From contig PUKZ01000095.1 in the NCBI GenBank assembly GCA_003550725.1, positions 88,427 through 152,426 on the forward strand: a DNA stretch of 64,000 nucleotides, given 5' to 3'. The DNA comes from Bacteroidales bacterium. GTDB taxonomy: Bacteria > Bacteroidota > Bacteroidia > Bacteroidales > UBA7960. The translations under genes were made by a program, and so were the position numbers. A model generated the notes under the pieces. It saw only the letters and a list, made by a program, of their open reading frames with translations. It did no database searches and was not told the origin of the DNA. Below, in pieces: positions 29,541-38,942 of the stretch (position 1 is the first letter of the stretch; every line of letters begins with the position of its first letter).

Positions 29541-30968
29541 ATGAAAAAATTATTTGTAATTCTACTTGTTTTGGCTACAATATTTGCTTGTACTTCAAAA
29601 GAAGAAGAGAAAAAAGCACTTATAACTGGCAAAATTGAGAATCCTGATAATGACATATTTGAAATTGCTTATGCCAAAGACTTTATTACTTTTGAACAGG
29701 AAAAACATGAAGTAACACTCGATGAAAATAACAAATTTGCTGTAGAATTAGCTATTGAGTCTATTGTTAATGCGCAAATATTTTTTGAAGACCAACAGAA
29801 GGTCAGCATTTTTATTGAACCTCATGACAAGCTTCACATTACCCTGGACAAAAATGATATCACCAACACCATTTCTTTTTCGGGTGATAATGCTGATAAT
29901 AACACATTCTTTCACAAATACAAAAACCAAATAAAAGAAAAATACGGCGAACAAGAGGTTTATGATAAAATGCGGAATTTAAAGCCGGAAAAGTTTTTGG
30001 ATTTTGCAAATAAGATGTTAGATACCAAACAACAATTTTTCAATGATTTATCAAAAGAGAAAAACTTCAGCGATAATTTCAAACATTTATTTGAAACAGA
30101 TATTAAATTTGGTTATTACGACTACCTTCTAAATTACCCCGAATACCATCAAGTAGTAAATAATATGGAAGATGAGCCTGAATTGCCGGCTGACTACTAT
30201 GCTTTTACTGAAGATAATCTGAATTTTTCGGATAATAATTTAGTATCGCCAAACTATTGCAAATTTCTTGAATCATACCTGGAATATTACAAAAAGGAAA
30301 ATCCCCACAAAATTCCGGAAGATAAAAGTCATGTTGAAAAAAATTTATTTATCTCTGAAAAAATCTATGACGGTAAAACTTTGGAGCATATTAAGACAGT
30401 AAACATTAAGCGTGAGTTTGACTTAGGTGATTTTGATGTTGCAAAAAAAGCATACAAATCTTTTCTGAATACTGAACCAGACAAAAGATACAGGAATATA
30501 CTTACAGATGTTTATGAATTAGAGAAAAGGTTATTACCGGGCAATACGGCGCCGAACTTTGAACTCAGGGATATTGACAACAATAAGGTTTCTCTTGAAG
30601 ATTTCAGGGGAAAGGTGGTATACCTGGATTTTTGGGCAAGCTGGTGTCCACCATGCATGCGTGAAGTACCATATGCTAAAGAACTAAAAGAACGTTTTGA
30701 AGATAAAGAAGATCTTGTATTTGTTTACATATCAGTTGACGAAGATACTGAAGCATGGAAAAACACAGTGGAACAACGCGAAATAGAAGGTGTGCATCTT
30801 AATATAAAAGGAAGAGACAATGAAGTTGCAAAAAGTTATAACGTGACTGGCATTCCTTCTTATTTTATTATTGACCGGAAAGGTTTGATTTTTGATAATA
30901 ATGCCAAACGGCCTAGCCATGATGGTATTGATGAAGATTTGAAAGCTGCATTGAAAAAATATGTATAA
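29541..30968 (+). CDS. DUF4369-thioredoxin (TlpA-like) lipoprotein
   Basis: Protein of 475 residues with a lipobox (ATIFAC, Cys17). Residues about 25-125 resemble DUF4369, a domain commonly fused to thioredoxins in Bacteroidota; a helical middle part (about 130-320) follows. The C-terminal TlpA/ResA-like domain (about 335-475) has WASWCPPC with the redox pair C369 and C372 and the cis-proline region in VTGIPSYFII. It should act in the periplasm as a thiol-disulfide reductase. A partner membrane reductase such as CcdA is not in the window. Confidence 0.88.
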   Translation: MKKLFVILLVLATIFACTSKEEEKKALITGKIENPDNDIFEIAYAKDFITFEQEKHEVTLDENNKFAVELAIESIVNAQIFFEDQQKVSIFIEPHDKLHITLDKNDITNTISFSGDNADNNTFFHKYKNQIKEKYGEQEVYDKMRNLKPEKFLDFANKMLDTKQQFFNDLSKEKNFSDNFKHLFETDIKFGYYDYLLNYPEYHQVVNNMEDEPELPADYYAFTEDNLNFSDNNLVSPNYCKFLESYLEYYKKENPHKIPEDKSHVEKNLFISEKIYDGKTLEHIKTVNIKREFDLGDFDVAKKAYKSFLNTEPDKRYRNILTDVYELEKRLLPGNTAPNFELRDIDNNKVSLEDFRGKVVYLDFWASWCPPCMREVPYAKELKERFEDKEDLVFVYISVDEDTEAWKNTVEQREIEGVHLNIKGRDNEVAKSYNVTGIPSYFIIDRKGLIFDNNAKRPSHDGIDEDLKAALKKYV

Positions 30969-31041
30969 GTTATAATTGACCAAAATTTTTGCTGGTTTTC
31001 TCTTACTTATATTATATAGAACCTATTTTTAACCAGGGTAT

Positions 31042-32025
31042 ATGAAATTATTTATTAAAACTGTAGCAGCCTTAATTATTTTTATAATGTTTTCTTGCGG
31101 GCCATCTGTTGTATTGACGGTTGATCGACCTGCAGAAATAAACCTCAGTGATTATAAAACCATCGCTATTGGTGATTTTGTAAGTGAAAGAGGCAACAGG
31201 AGCCTTTATTCATTAAATATTGAAGAAGCTTTAACTCACAGACTTTTTGAAACAGGAGCTTTTGAAATAGTTGACAGACAAAATATAGATCGCTTGATGG
31301 AAGAACATAGCCTTAGCCTGTCAGGATTAGTTGATGAAAGTTCAGCCCTGGAAATTGGAAAACTTATGGGGTCTGCAGTCCTTATTTTTGGACGAATTAC
31401 CGAAAACGAATATGTTGAACAAACAACAAAAAGTGACGAAAAAGTAGATATGGATGGCAATAAATACCATATCTACCAAAGAAATGGCAAGTATTCATTA
31501 AGAATTAATATCCGATTGGTTGATGTGACAACCGGTAAAATACTGGCAACAAGGCCTTTTGAGGCCGATAAAACAGCCCGGAGATATGGTAAGGATGAAC
31601 CTGCACCAGAGATTGACGAAAACAAATTGTTCAGAGAATGTGTAGATGATATAGGAATTGAGTTTGCGAGAATGGTAGCTCCATACGAGGAAGAAGTAAT
31701 TGTACGGTTTGAAAGTGATCGTGATCTTCCGGAGTTAGATGCTGCATTGACATCAATAAAAATAGATGATTGGGACCACGCAATAAATACTTTAAGAAAA
31801 GCCACAATGAAGCCTGAAATCAATGACAAAACCAGGGCAAAAGCTTATTATAATTATGGCCTGGTAATTATGTACGACGGGCAGTACGAAAATGCTATTG
31901 AAGCCTTTAGAAAAGCCATGCAACTTAGATCAGGAAGAAACAGATATCAACAAGCAATCATAAAAGCAAGAAAAGAAAAACAAAAAAGAGAAGAACTTGA
32001 AAAGCAAATAGGTATAAATGAATAA
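31042..32025 (+). CDS. CsgG-like lipoprotein with C-terminal TPR segment
   Basis: A 327-residue lipoprotein (lipobox IMFSC, Cys19). The CsgG-type domain spans about 30-215: the start YKTIAIGDFVSERGNRSLYS, the FEIVDRQNIDRLMEEHSLSLSG segment where family members bind DNA-unrelated partners, VLIFGRITENEY and RINIRLVDVTTGKILATRPF strands. Residues about 230-310 look like two tetratricopeptide helices pairs (ARAKAYYNYGLVIMYDGQYENAIEAFRKAM-like, split here), and the end is basic. CsgG proper forms the curli export pore; this protein lacks curli partners nearby and more likely belongs to the broader CsgG/LpoB-type lipoproteins. The LPP20 gene converges 29 bases away. Confidence 0.8.
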   Translation: MKLFIKTVAALIIFIMFSCGPSVVLTVDRPAEINLSDYKTIAIGDFVSERGNRSLYSLNIEEALTHRLFETGAFEIVDRQNIDRLMEEHSLSLSGLVDESSALEIGKLMGSAVLIFGRITENEYVEQTTKSDEKVDMDGNKYHIYQRNGKYSLRINIRLVDVTTGKILATRPFEADKTARRYGKDEPAPEIDENKLFRECVDDIGIEFARMVAPYEEEVIVRFESDRDLPELDAALTSIKIDDWDHAINTLRKATMKPEINDKTRAKAYYNYGLVIMYDGQYENAIEAFRKAMQLRSGRNRYQQAIIKARKEKQKREELEKQIGINE

Positions 32026-32054
32026 AGACTAATATTTACATAAAAACAACCCAA

Positions 32055-33428
32055 TCAGAATAATTCATCCTTAATTTGTTTTACCAGTTTATCAACAGAG
32101 TTTTCTATAGCTTTTTGTTTGGCTTTAATGAAACTGAGATCAGCACCGGAAATATTTCTTACTGAAAAACTCATCAATTCAACATTTTCTTCATCAATAA
32201 AATAAACGGTCGCATCACAAAAAGCCGTGTGAATATTTTGTATTACTGTGCCTCTTCGCAGATTTGCATCAAGCTTGAGAAAATAATTACAACTATGAAT
32301 ATCATCTGTAAATTCAAACCCTTTACGGGATAATGAGCTTGTTATTGTTCCTCGAGAGGAATTCTTTATGATTTCGTTATACTCTCCCCGTTCAGTATAA
32401 TCAAGACACACAGTAACAGGCCTAAGGTCTATTTCAAGTCTGGCCTCAGGCAAACTAATGTTGCTTATCATTTCCGCAACAGCTTCCTCTTTAGCCATAT
32501 TTCCCGCAATTGATTCCGGGTCGGGTTTAACCTTAATGACCTGAGAAGAAAGCGGCGAATTAATCTTTGTTAATGACAAGTTTGTAGTTCCATCATCACC
32601 TGTAATAATACTTTCGGAAAGCTCTCCACTGCCACGTAAAAAGTATACTGCCAGGGGCATTCCTGGCACAGCTTTGAAAGAATCACCCGTTAAGTAATCT
32701 GATCTAACCTTTATTTCAACCGGCTTCAATAAACCACCTAAAAACATCCCAACTGTCTTGGAAGGAATAAATTCAATTTTCAAATTACCTGTTATATTCT
32801 GTATTTCACCCCAAATATGATTTTCTAAAAATACCTCTTGTTCATTTATTGTTGATTCTAAACCATAACCAATAAAATCACCAATGTTATTGTACGCCTG
32901 AAAATAATAAAACAGGGCATGACGCTGATTACCTTTTTGCCTTTCTTTATCAGCATCATGAATCAAATCAGTCGCTATACGCGTGGCAATATTAATTTTT
33001 TCTTCCTTTTGACGACGATAAAGATCTCTGCAAAGACGATAATAAACCCAGTAATGATGATCTCCTTCCCAGGAATCAACTAATTCATAACCTTCCAAAT
33101 CCTGCTTTGCAAAGCTGCTTATCCTTTCTTCAAAGGTATGGCTGAAAAATTGGTTTTCTTCTCTTATATGACTTTCCGATTCGCTAACTATCTGAACTGT
33201 TATTGATGCAGCTATCTCCGCAAGTGCAGCGTCGCGAGCTTTTGAAATATGCTCGGCAGAACCCGGGGTAATAGGAGCTGAAGCTATCCCTATAAAATAT
33301 TGAGGATCTATAGGATACCTTTGTACCCATTGTGGTGGTAAAGTATCTTCAAAATCATCAGACACTTTTTGGGTCGTACCGCATGATAACAATACCACGC
33401 AGCAAATAGCCGCAAATATAAACCGCAT
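32055..33428 (-). CDS. LPP20-family lipoprotein
   Basis: Protein of 457 residues with a clear lipobox (VVLLSC, Cys16). Residues about 30-150 match the LPP20 fold: PPQWVQRYPIDPQYFIGIAS, then ARDAALAEIAASITVQIVSES and VDSWEGDHHYWVYYRLCR. The middle is an extended beta region (about 190-330) and the C-terminus (about 335-457) resembles the FlgT_C/TolB-like domains found with LPP20 in flagellar T-ring protein FlgT. No flagellar genes occur here, so a separate outer-membrane role is more likely. A TAATTTTG -7 element lies at 33463-33470, 35 bases from the start. Confidence 0.8.
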   Translation of the reverse strand: MRFIFAAICCVVLLSCGTTQKVSDDFEDTLPPQWVQRYPIDPQYFIGIASAPITPGSAEHISKARDAALAEIAASITVQIVSESESHIREENQFFSHTFEERISSFAKQDLEGYELVDSWEGDHHYWVYYRLCRDLYRRQKEEKINIATRIATDLIHDADKERQKGNQRHALFYYFQAYNNIGDFIGYGLESTINEQEVFLENHIWGEIQNITGNLKIEFIPSKTVGMFLGGLLKPVEIKVRSDYLTGDSFKAVPGMPLAVYFLRGSGELSESIITGDDGTTNLSLTKINSPLSSQVIKVKPDPESIAGNMAKEEAVAEMISNISLPEARLEIDLRPVTVCLDYTERGEYNEIIKNSSRGTITSSLSRKGFEFTDDIHSCNYFLKLDANLRRGTVIQNIHTAFCDATVYFIDEENVELMSFSVRNISGADLSFIKAKQKAIENSVDKLVKQIKDELF

Positions 33429-33688
33429 AATTTAAATATTTTTAATCTGTTAATAATTTGCTCAAAATTAAATAAAACCAATATAAGAACCCCGGAAAAT
33501 ATATTTTTAGGGAAAACTTACAATCTTTGGCCATTTGTTTTTAAGAACAAAAATTACCAATTAAGCCTATATTAAGAATTTTATAATTACTTCTATGAGC
33601 AAAAGTAATGGAAATTTAAAATCGTTTTAACCTTTCTTTCTTATTATTATAAAAGCTTATTGATTATGACAGTAATTGTGTCAATATT

Positions 33689-34396
33689 TTACTGAGCATT
33701 TAACGAAAAATAATCTTCTATTTCCTGCAATTTGTTTTCAACATCGGTAATATCTTTAATAATATATCCTTTTTCAAGAAGTATAATACGAGAACATATG
33801 CTGCCAATATGATTAAGGTTATGACTTGAAATTACCATAGTTGTTTTTTGCTTAACATTTATTTCTTTCAATCTATTTCTAATCCTTATCTGTGATGTAG
33901 GATCAAGAAAATTAAAGGGTTCATCCAACAATAACAAGTTAGGTTCAACGATCAACGCTGCAATAATACCTGTTTTCTGTTTATTACCGGTAGAAAGCTG
34001 GCGGATATATTTTTTTTGATTTAATATTTCGTTGCTCAAAAATGATTTATAAGATTTCAACCTTTCATCTATATCAGACTTATTCAATCCATAAAGCTCA
34101 CCTGAAAAATAAAAATATTCTTCAGGTGTCATGAAGTCTATCAAAAACCCTTCATCAAGATAACTTCCGGTAAATGACTTCCAGTTTTCGCCCTGACTGA
34201 CATTTTCTCCCTCTATAAGTACTTCTCCTTTTGTTGGTTGAAGTAAATCTAAAACAAGGCGTAAAAAAGTAGTTTTTCCGGCACCGTTGTTACCAACTAT
34301 GCCCACAAGTTCACCCCCGGAGATATTTAACTCAGTAATATCAAGTGCTTTGTTCTTATCGTAATATTTTTGAAGGTTTTTTACCGTTACAGCCAT
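33689..34396 (-). CDS. ABC transporter ATP-binding protein
   Basis: A 235-residue ABC ATPase of the ABC-2 exporter type. Walker A is GNNGAGKTT (about 36-44), the signature is LSTGNKQKTG (slightly degenerate: LSTGN instead of LSGGQ), Walker B is LLLLDEPFNFLD and the switch histidine sits in VISSHNL. It lies downstream of the DUF5687 gene on the same strand; the 203-base gap between them carries a dispersed repeat. The two probably form one exporter; the cargo is unknown. Confidence 0.9.
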   Translation of the reverse strand: MAVTVKNLQKYYDKNKALDITELNISGGELVGIVGNNGAGKTTFLRLVLDLLQPTKGEVLIEGENVSQGENWKSFTGSYLDEGFLIDFMTPEEYFYFSGELYGLNKSDIDERLKSYKSFLSNEILNQKKYIRQLSTGNKQKTGIIAALIVEPNLLLLDEPFNFLDPTSQIRIRNRLKEINVKQKTTMVISSHNLNHIGSICSRIILLEKGYIIKDITDVENKLQEIEDYFSLNAQ

Positions 34397-34436
34397 TTGT
34401 ATAAAATATATTTAAAGTTCTAATATCTAGTTTTTA

Positions 34437-34520
34437 GTGACAGGTATTCCCGAAAAATCTGGATTTCGCTGCCGTTCAAAGGATAACTGGTGACGGGTCT
34501 AATTTAATTCACTCACAACT
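34437..34520 (+). repeat. Dispersed intergenic repeat, copy A
   Basis: Core 34437-34486 starting GTGACAGGTATTCCCGAAAA. It aligns with the reverse complement of 43048-43097 at 33 of the first 38 positions by my count. Both copies are followed by CACTCACAACT (here 34510-34520). GGTGAC also recurs at 34490 and, inverted, near 34535. Confidence 0.65.
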
Positions 34521-34599
34521 TGTCAATCGATACTGGTCACCTATCTGTGTATTGGAACTTGTAATTTTAAATAATTTATTTTAAATTTTCGCATAATTT

Positions 34600-36090
34600 T
34601 TAATTATGCCTGAAAGTTTCCAGTTTAATATGTCTGCGTTTATAGAAATTGTTTGTTATTTTTTTAATCCATAGAGGATGCAAAACCCAAAAAATTATGC
34701 CAGTAATCAATAAAGTCCAAAATGTTCCGTTTTCCAGAGGAATTATATGCCCGATAATTATAAAAGGTATTATTGAAAATAAAACAAGCAATATCATCAA
34801 AAACTGGTTTCCGCTTATACCCTCGAAATTAAAAAAAGCTTTCGCATCAGGGTTAATACGAGTGGAATTATTAACACCTGTATACATCATTATACAAAAA
34901 GCCACTCCGGTAGTATATAACATAATCGACAAATAAACAAGAACAAATAACGGATTTATAAAAATAATAATGGGCAAAAGAATCAAACACTGTATAAAAG
35001 CCATCAGACTATAAAAGTAAAATTTTGCCCTGAAAAATTCATAAAAACAAATCTTCCTTGAAGCCAAAAAATCAAAAAACCTGCTTTCCCATGACAAAAA
35101 GTACTGCAGGTGAAAAAAGCCATAAGACCCTACAAATAATATCAATAAAGCAAGCATATGTATTATATTTTCCTCTGAATACCACCAAAAAATAAAAACC
35201 AATACAGGAAAAATAAGCGGCCATTGATATAAATTATTTTTTGCCCTTTTGTTACGATTGATAAGTTTCCACTCTATATCCCAGTATTTTCCGTAAACAG
35301 GCACTTTGTCAAAGACTCTTTCAATAAAAGTGTTTTTGTTTTTTTTCAGTATTTTTTGTCCCTGCCCTGATTCTATTAAAAAATAAAAGCCTTTCTTTAG
35401 ATTTAATTTTGCCTTCGCTTGCAAAAAAATAATCAAAATAATAAAAAATACAAAAGTGCTGATTTTACCTTCCATAAAACTATTGCCAAGCCATAATGAA
35501 GCCCGGAAAAAATATTCGCTGTAAAACCAGCCGGTTAAAGCAAATAAAATAATCAATAAAATCAAAATAAGTTTAAGATAATAATTGTTTGCCTGAGAAC
35601 TTTTGAGCAAAATTGTTAATGAATGGTTTAATCCTGATAACAATAATATTCCGGTAATTGTAAATATAAAAGCATCAAGAGAATAATTAGGTAAAATTGT
35701 AAATCCGAAAAAGGGCACAAAAAAGACCAAAAGATAAAAATTGAAAATATTAAACCATGCCTTTATAATGAAAAAATTTGCAAGCCGGTTTTTTGATATA
35801 GGGAGGTGAAAGTAGGGTAATATATTTTTTGATGGTATCTTTTGCACGAATGACCTTGTAAGTAGATCGGCAAGCATTATAAAAACCAATGTACTAAAAA
35901 TTATATTATGGGGTTTTTGTTCAGGTATATTTTCATAAAGTATTCGCGGCAAGGCCATACCTATCGTTAAAATGTAAAACAGCAAGGTAAACACAACAAA
36001 CCCTATTAATAATTTTACATACAGGCTTTTTTCAAAAAAATGCGACCTGCGGTAGGCTAAGAATGAGTGTTTTAGAAGTTTAAGAAACAT
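34600..36090 (-). CDS. DUF5687 family protein, probable ABC-2 exporter permease
   Basis: A 496-residue integral membrane protein with about eleven or twelve hydrophobic helices. The N-terminus (LKHSFLAYRRSHFFEKSLYVK) and the central WDIEWKLINRNKRAKN stretch are what I associate with DUF5687, a Bacteroidota family of ABC-2-like permeases. It sits upstream of an ABC ATPase gene on the same strand with a strong promoter at 36110-36140, so it is likely the first gene of a two-gene exporter unit. Confidence 0.82.
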   Translation of the reverse strand: MFLKLLKHSFLAYRRSHFFEKSLYVKLLIGFVVFTLLFYILTIGMALPRILYENIPEQKPHNIIFSTLVFIMLADLLTRSFVQKIPSKNILPYFHLPISKNRLANFFIIKAWFNIFNFYLLVFFVPFFGFTILPNYSLDAFIFTITGILLLSGLNHSLTILLKSSQANNYYLKLILILLIILFALTGWFYSEYFFRASLWLGNSFMEGKISTFVFFIILIIFLQAKAKLNLKKGFYFLIESGQGQKILKKNKNTFIERVFDKVPVYGKYWDIEWKLINRNKRAKNNLYQWPLIFPVLVFIFWWYSEENIIHMLALLILFVGSYGFFHLQYFLSWESRFFDFLASRKICFYEFFRAKFYFYSLMAFIQCLILLPIIIFINPLFVLVYLSIMLYTTGVAFCIMMYTGVNNSTRINPDAKAFFNFEGISGNQFLMILLVLFSIIPFIIIGHIIPLENGTFWTLLITGIIFWVLHPLWIKKITNNFYKRRHIKLETFRHN

Positions 36091-36109
36091 CCCCTGTATA
36101 TTTTAAGAG

Positions 36110-36140
36110 CAAATTTAATGTGATTTTATTTAACATCAAG
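36110..36140 (-). promoter_or_regulatory. Promoter of the DUF5687-ABC transporter unit
   Basis: On the - strand: CTTG, 19 bases, TAAATTTG. Both boxes and the spacing match the phylum consensus; the start codon is about 20 bases downstream. Confidence 0.78.
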
Positions 36141-36196
36141 CAAGTTTTGATATTTAAATAAAGCATTTAATAATTATGAATGATATGAATTTGTGG

Positions 36197-37906
36197 TTAT
36201 TCGGGCAGGTAAAAAGATATTTCCTCTATAGATTCATTGCCTAGCATATCCGTTGCTCTTACAATTACGTTGTTTAATTTTCCTTTTTCAAAACCTTTTA
36301 TGGGCTTAGAATACCTTTGTTCATTGTTATCATTAATAGTGTAAAATATATTTTTTGCACCGGTTTTTTCATCAGTAGCTGAAAGATACAGTTTAACATG
36401 CGCTGGATAAACTTTATAAACTTCTTTATTTTTATAAACAGTATCGTATGACTGTATACTGAATTTGTGGGATATTTCCGGCCCCTGCATATCAATAAAA
36501 AAGGCAAAATTGTCCATATTTGAATTTTCAACATTATCAAAAGCCATATAACTGATTTCATTATAACCCGGCTTGTTTATAGAAAACGGCTTTTCGAAAA
36601 GTTGTTGGTAATCCTGATTAATTCTGTATTTAATCCTGTTAACTCCGGATTTATAATCTTTCGCATTCAACTGAATTTTTGATAAATCATTTATAAAAAG
36701 TGTGTCTCTAAGATATATATAAGGCCCTTTAATTTCATAACTTATTTTGGGTGGATCAAGGTCAACATAAGGCATATAAGACTCATCATCAAGAAATGCA
36801 CGACTTTTACTTTTATTATTTACTTTATCAACAGCATATGTTTTTATGTTTATTTCACCCGAATAATCAGACAGAAATACCGGACGCTCATAAAGTTCGT
36901 ATTCCTTGTCATTAATAGAGTAATAAATCCCTTTAACTCCGGCTTTATTGTCAACTGCATTAATTCGTAATTGTGACCTTCCTGATGAGTACTCTTTTCC
37001 CCCTGCCACAAAACTGTCGCCTATTATCTCTTCTATAATGATAGGCGGGGTTTTATCTACAAAAAATTTAAAAAATCGCTTCTCCTCCACATTACCTATC
37101 TTGTCTTCTGCATAATAGCTAATTTTATGATAACCTTCAGGTAAATGGCTTACTGAAATATCTTGTGAATACACGCTTAGTGGCTCATCATTAATAGAGT
37201 AATATATGCTCTCTATCCCTGTTTTATCATTGGCATCAAGGCTGATCTTCGAGCGGGGAGAAATAATGTTCTCATGCCTGTCGCCAATAATTTCTAATTG
37301 TGATTCGGGAGCAGTGTAATCTATTACAATTTTGACATCTTGTGGTTGCTCAATATTTCCGACATTATCAACAGCAAAAAACCTTATATCATAACTCCCT
37401 TCTTTTTTTAGATTTATATGATTATCGAATATTTTATAACTCTTCCCGTTAATTGAATAATAAATTTTATTAACACCCGAATATTTATCATCACTTTCAA
37501 GGAAAAAACTAAAGTCTTTTCCACCATATATAGTGTCTTGTCGAATAAAAATACTTGAATCAGTATGCCATTGAGTTATTGGGGCGATGCCATCAACAAT
37601 GAAATAAAAAGGTATATTTTTGTTAAGTGATCTGCTCTTGTATTTAAGTTTGTGTTTCCCGGAACTTTGAAAAACTAAAGATGTATCTTTAGCTTTTTTG
37701 GGTTGTAACATCACACCGTTTTTACCTTCAGGATTATCAGATATATGAAAGTGTACAGATTTTTCAGCATTAATAACCAGGTTATTGAGACTATCACGTA
37801 TGATTTTTTTCTCAAAGTTGAGTGAATCCCGGGCACACAATTTTTCGGCTGAAAATATTATAAATAATAATAAAACTAAATAATACTTCAAAAATCTATA
37901 ATTCAT
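36197..37906 (-). CDS. OmpL47-like repeat protein (five modules)
   Basis: Exported protein of 569 residues from the ATG ending at 37906, seven bases after the stop of the OmpA-family gene; an upstream ATG at 37987 would overlap that gene by 74 bases and is unlikely. After a signal peptide (about 1-25) and a beta region, at least five copies of a module of about 90 residues appear, each with YYSIN-type, then DNVGN/DKIGN-type and DxTPP or DYTAP signatures (e.g. GIESIYYSINDEPLSVY, DKIGNVEEKRFFKFFVD). These resemble OmpL47/chitobiase-like Ig-type domains, which commonly bind ligands. The same module occurs once in the neighbouring OmpA-family protein. Last gene of the four-gene operon 36197-41192. 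Confidence 0.78.
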   Translation of the reverse strand: MNYRFLKYYLVLLLFIIFSAEKLCARDSLNFEKKIIRDSLNNLVINAEKSVHFHISDNPEGKNGVMLQPKKAKDTSLVFQSSGKHKLKYKSRSLNKNIPFYFIVDGIAPITQWHTDSSIFIRQDTIYGGKDFSFFLESDDKYSGVNKIYYSINGKSYKIFDNHINLKKEGSYDIRFFAVDNVGNIEQPQDVKIVIDYTAPESQLEIIGDRHENIISPRSKISLDANDKTGIESIYYSINDEPLSVYSQDISVSHLPEGYHKISYYAEDKIGNVEEKRFFKFFVDKTPPIIIEEIIGDSFVAGGKEYSSGRSQLRINAVDNKAGVKGIYYSINDKEYELYERPVFLSDYSGEINIKTYAVDKVNNKSKSRAFLDDESYMPYVDLDPPKISYEIKGPYIYLRDTLFINDLSKIQLNAKDYKSGVNRIKYRINQDYQQLFEKPFSINKPGYNEISYMAFDNVENSNMDNFAFFIDMQGPEISHKFSIQSYDTVYKNKEVYKVYPAHVKLYLSATDEKTGAKNIFYTINDNNEQRYSKPIKGFEKGKLNNVIVRATDMLGNESIEEISFYLPE

Positions 37907-37913
37907 AAAATAT

Positions 37914-38903
37914 TTATTTTTCTTCAAATGGAATAATGCGAAACTCGGTTCTACGGTTTTCACGATGTTCTTCTTCTGTGCATTCAACCCCTTCGAGGCA
38001 ATGATTAATTATTTTTGTGTCTCCAAATCCTTTGGCTTCCAGACGATCAGCTGAAATACCTTTTGACATCAGATATCTTTTTGTAGATTGCGCTCTTCTT
38101 TCCGACAAAAGTTTATTATAATCCGATGAACCACGCACATCAGTATGGGAACGTAATTCTATGCTGATCTCAGGAAAATTTTTTAAAGAATTTGCCAGTT
38201 CATCAAGTTGTTCCTGGGCATCAGCATTAAGCCGGTCTGAATCGAGAGCAAAATATATATTTTCCAAATCTATAACATTATCAAGGTCAAAAATAAAATT
38301 AGCTATATTTGGTTTTTCAACATTACCGACATTATCAATTGAAAAAAAAGATATTTTTTCAATTTTTTCTTCTTTTTTAACAACTACAGGGTCTTTATAT
38401 TTTATATATTCTTCGCCATCAATACTATAGAATGATTTTTTTGCTCCCGAGTTATTATCATTTGCATGAATTTCAATTATTACTAATTCTTCGCAATAAA
38501 ATCTTTCTTCAAATTGCAATTTCAAACCTTTTTTCAAATTAAGTTCACTTTCGGGTGGCTGGCCGTCGGCAAAAATTTTATACCTGGTTTTTTTGCCGGT
38601 TTCCGGGTCCAGATGGACCATATATTGCTTACCATGACTGTCAAAATACATAGGATTAGCATGCTCTGAAGGTGATGGGATAGTATGGTTTGTATCGGGT
38701 TGCGAGTCAGTGACAATAGATATATAAACCGGCATTTTTTTATTAACATATGTGTTTCCGGCAGAGTCAATAAAAATGGATTTTTCAAATTCCGGTATTT
38801 TTTGAGCATAGTTTTGAAAACCGGCACCTAACATTGCTATACACCATATTAATGTGTATAAACTTTGATAGTTGATTAAGTTATTTCTATTAGTCATCAT
38901 CAA
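37914..38903 (-). CDS. OmpA-family protein with one OmpL47-like module
   Basis: Protein of 329 residues: signal peptide (about 10-34), a region with repeated KQYMVHLDPETGKKTRY-like strands, one OmpL47-like module (about 145-210, AKKSFYSIDGEEYIKY and IDNVGNVEKP), then the C-terminal OmpA peptidoglycan-binding domain (about 215-329). The latter shows IYFALDSDRLN, HTDVRGSSDYNKLLSERRA and ENRRTEFRII, including the conserved Asp and Arg that bind diaminopimelate in the family. It therefore probably tethers an outer-membrane or periplasmic complex to the wall. Third gene of the operon, 39 bases after the phosphatase gene. Confidence 0.87.
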   Translation of the reverse strand: MMMTNRNNLINYQSLYTLIWCIAMLGAGFQNYAQKIPEFEKSIFIDSAGNTYVNKKMPVYISIVTDSQPDTNHTIPSPSEHANPMYFDSHGKQYMVHLDPETGKKTRYKIFADGQPPESELNLKKGLKLQFEERFYCEELVIIEIHANDNNSGAKKSFYSIDGEEYIKYKDPVVVKKEEKIEKISFFSIDNVGNVEKPNIANFIFDLDNVIDLENIYFALDSDRLNADAQEQLDELANSLKNFPEISIELRSHTDVRGSSDYNKLLSERRAQSTKRYLMSKGISADRLEAKGFGDTKIINHCLEGVECTEEEHRENRRTEFRIIPFEEK

Positions 38904-38942
38904 AAAAATTCAATATTTGAAGCCAATCAAACAGTATATAAT

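Noticed and set aside
31042..32025. Curli export pore CsgG
   Set aside because: No csgA, csgB, csgE or csgF-like genes are nearby, and the protein has a TPR end not found in CsgG.
37907..37987. Longer start of the OmpL47-like protein
   Set aside because: It would overlap the OmpA-family gene by 74 bases and bury the signal peptide.
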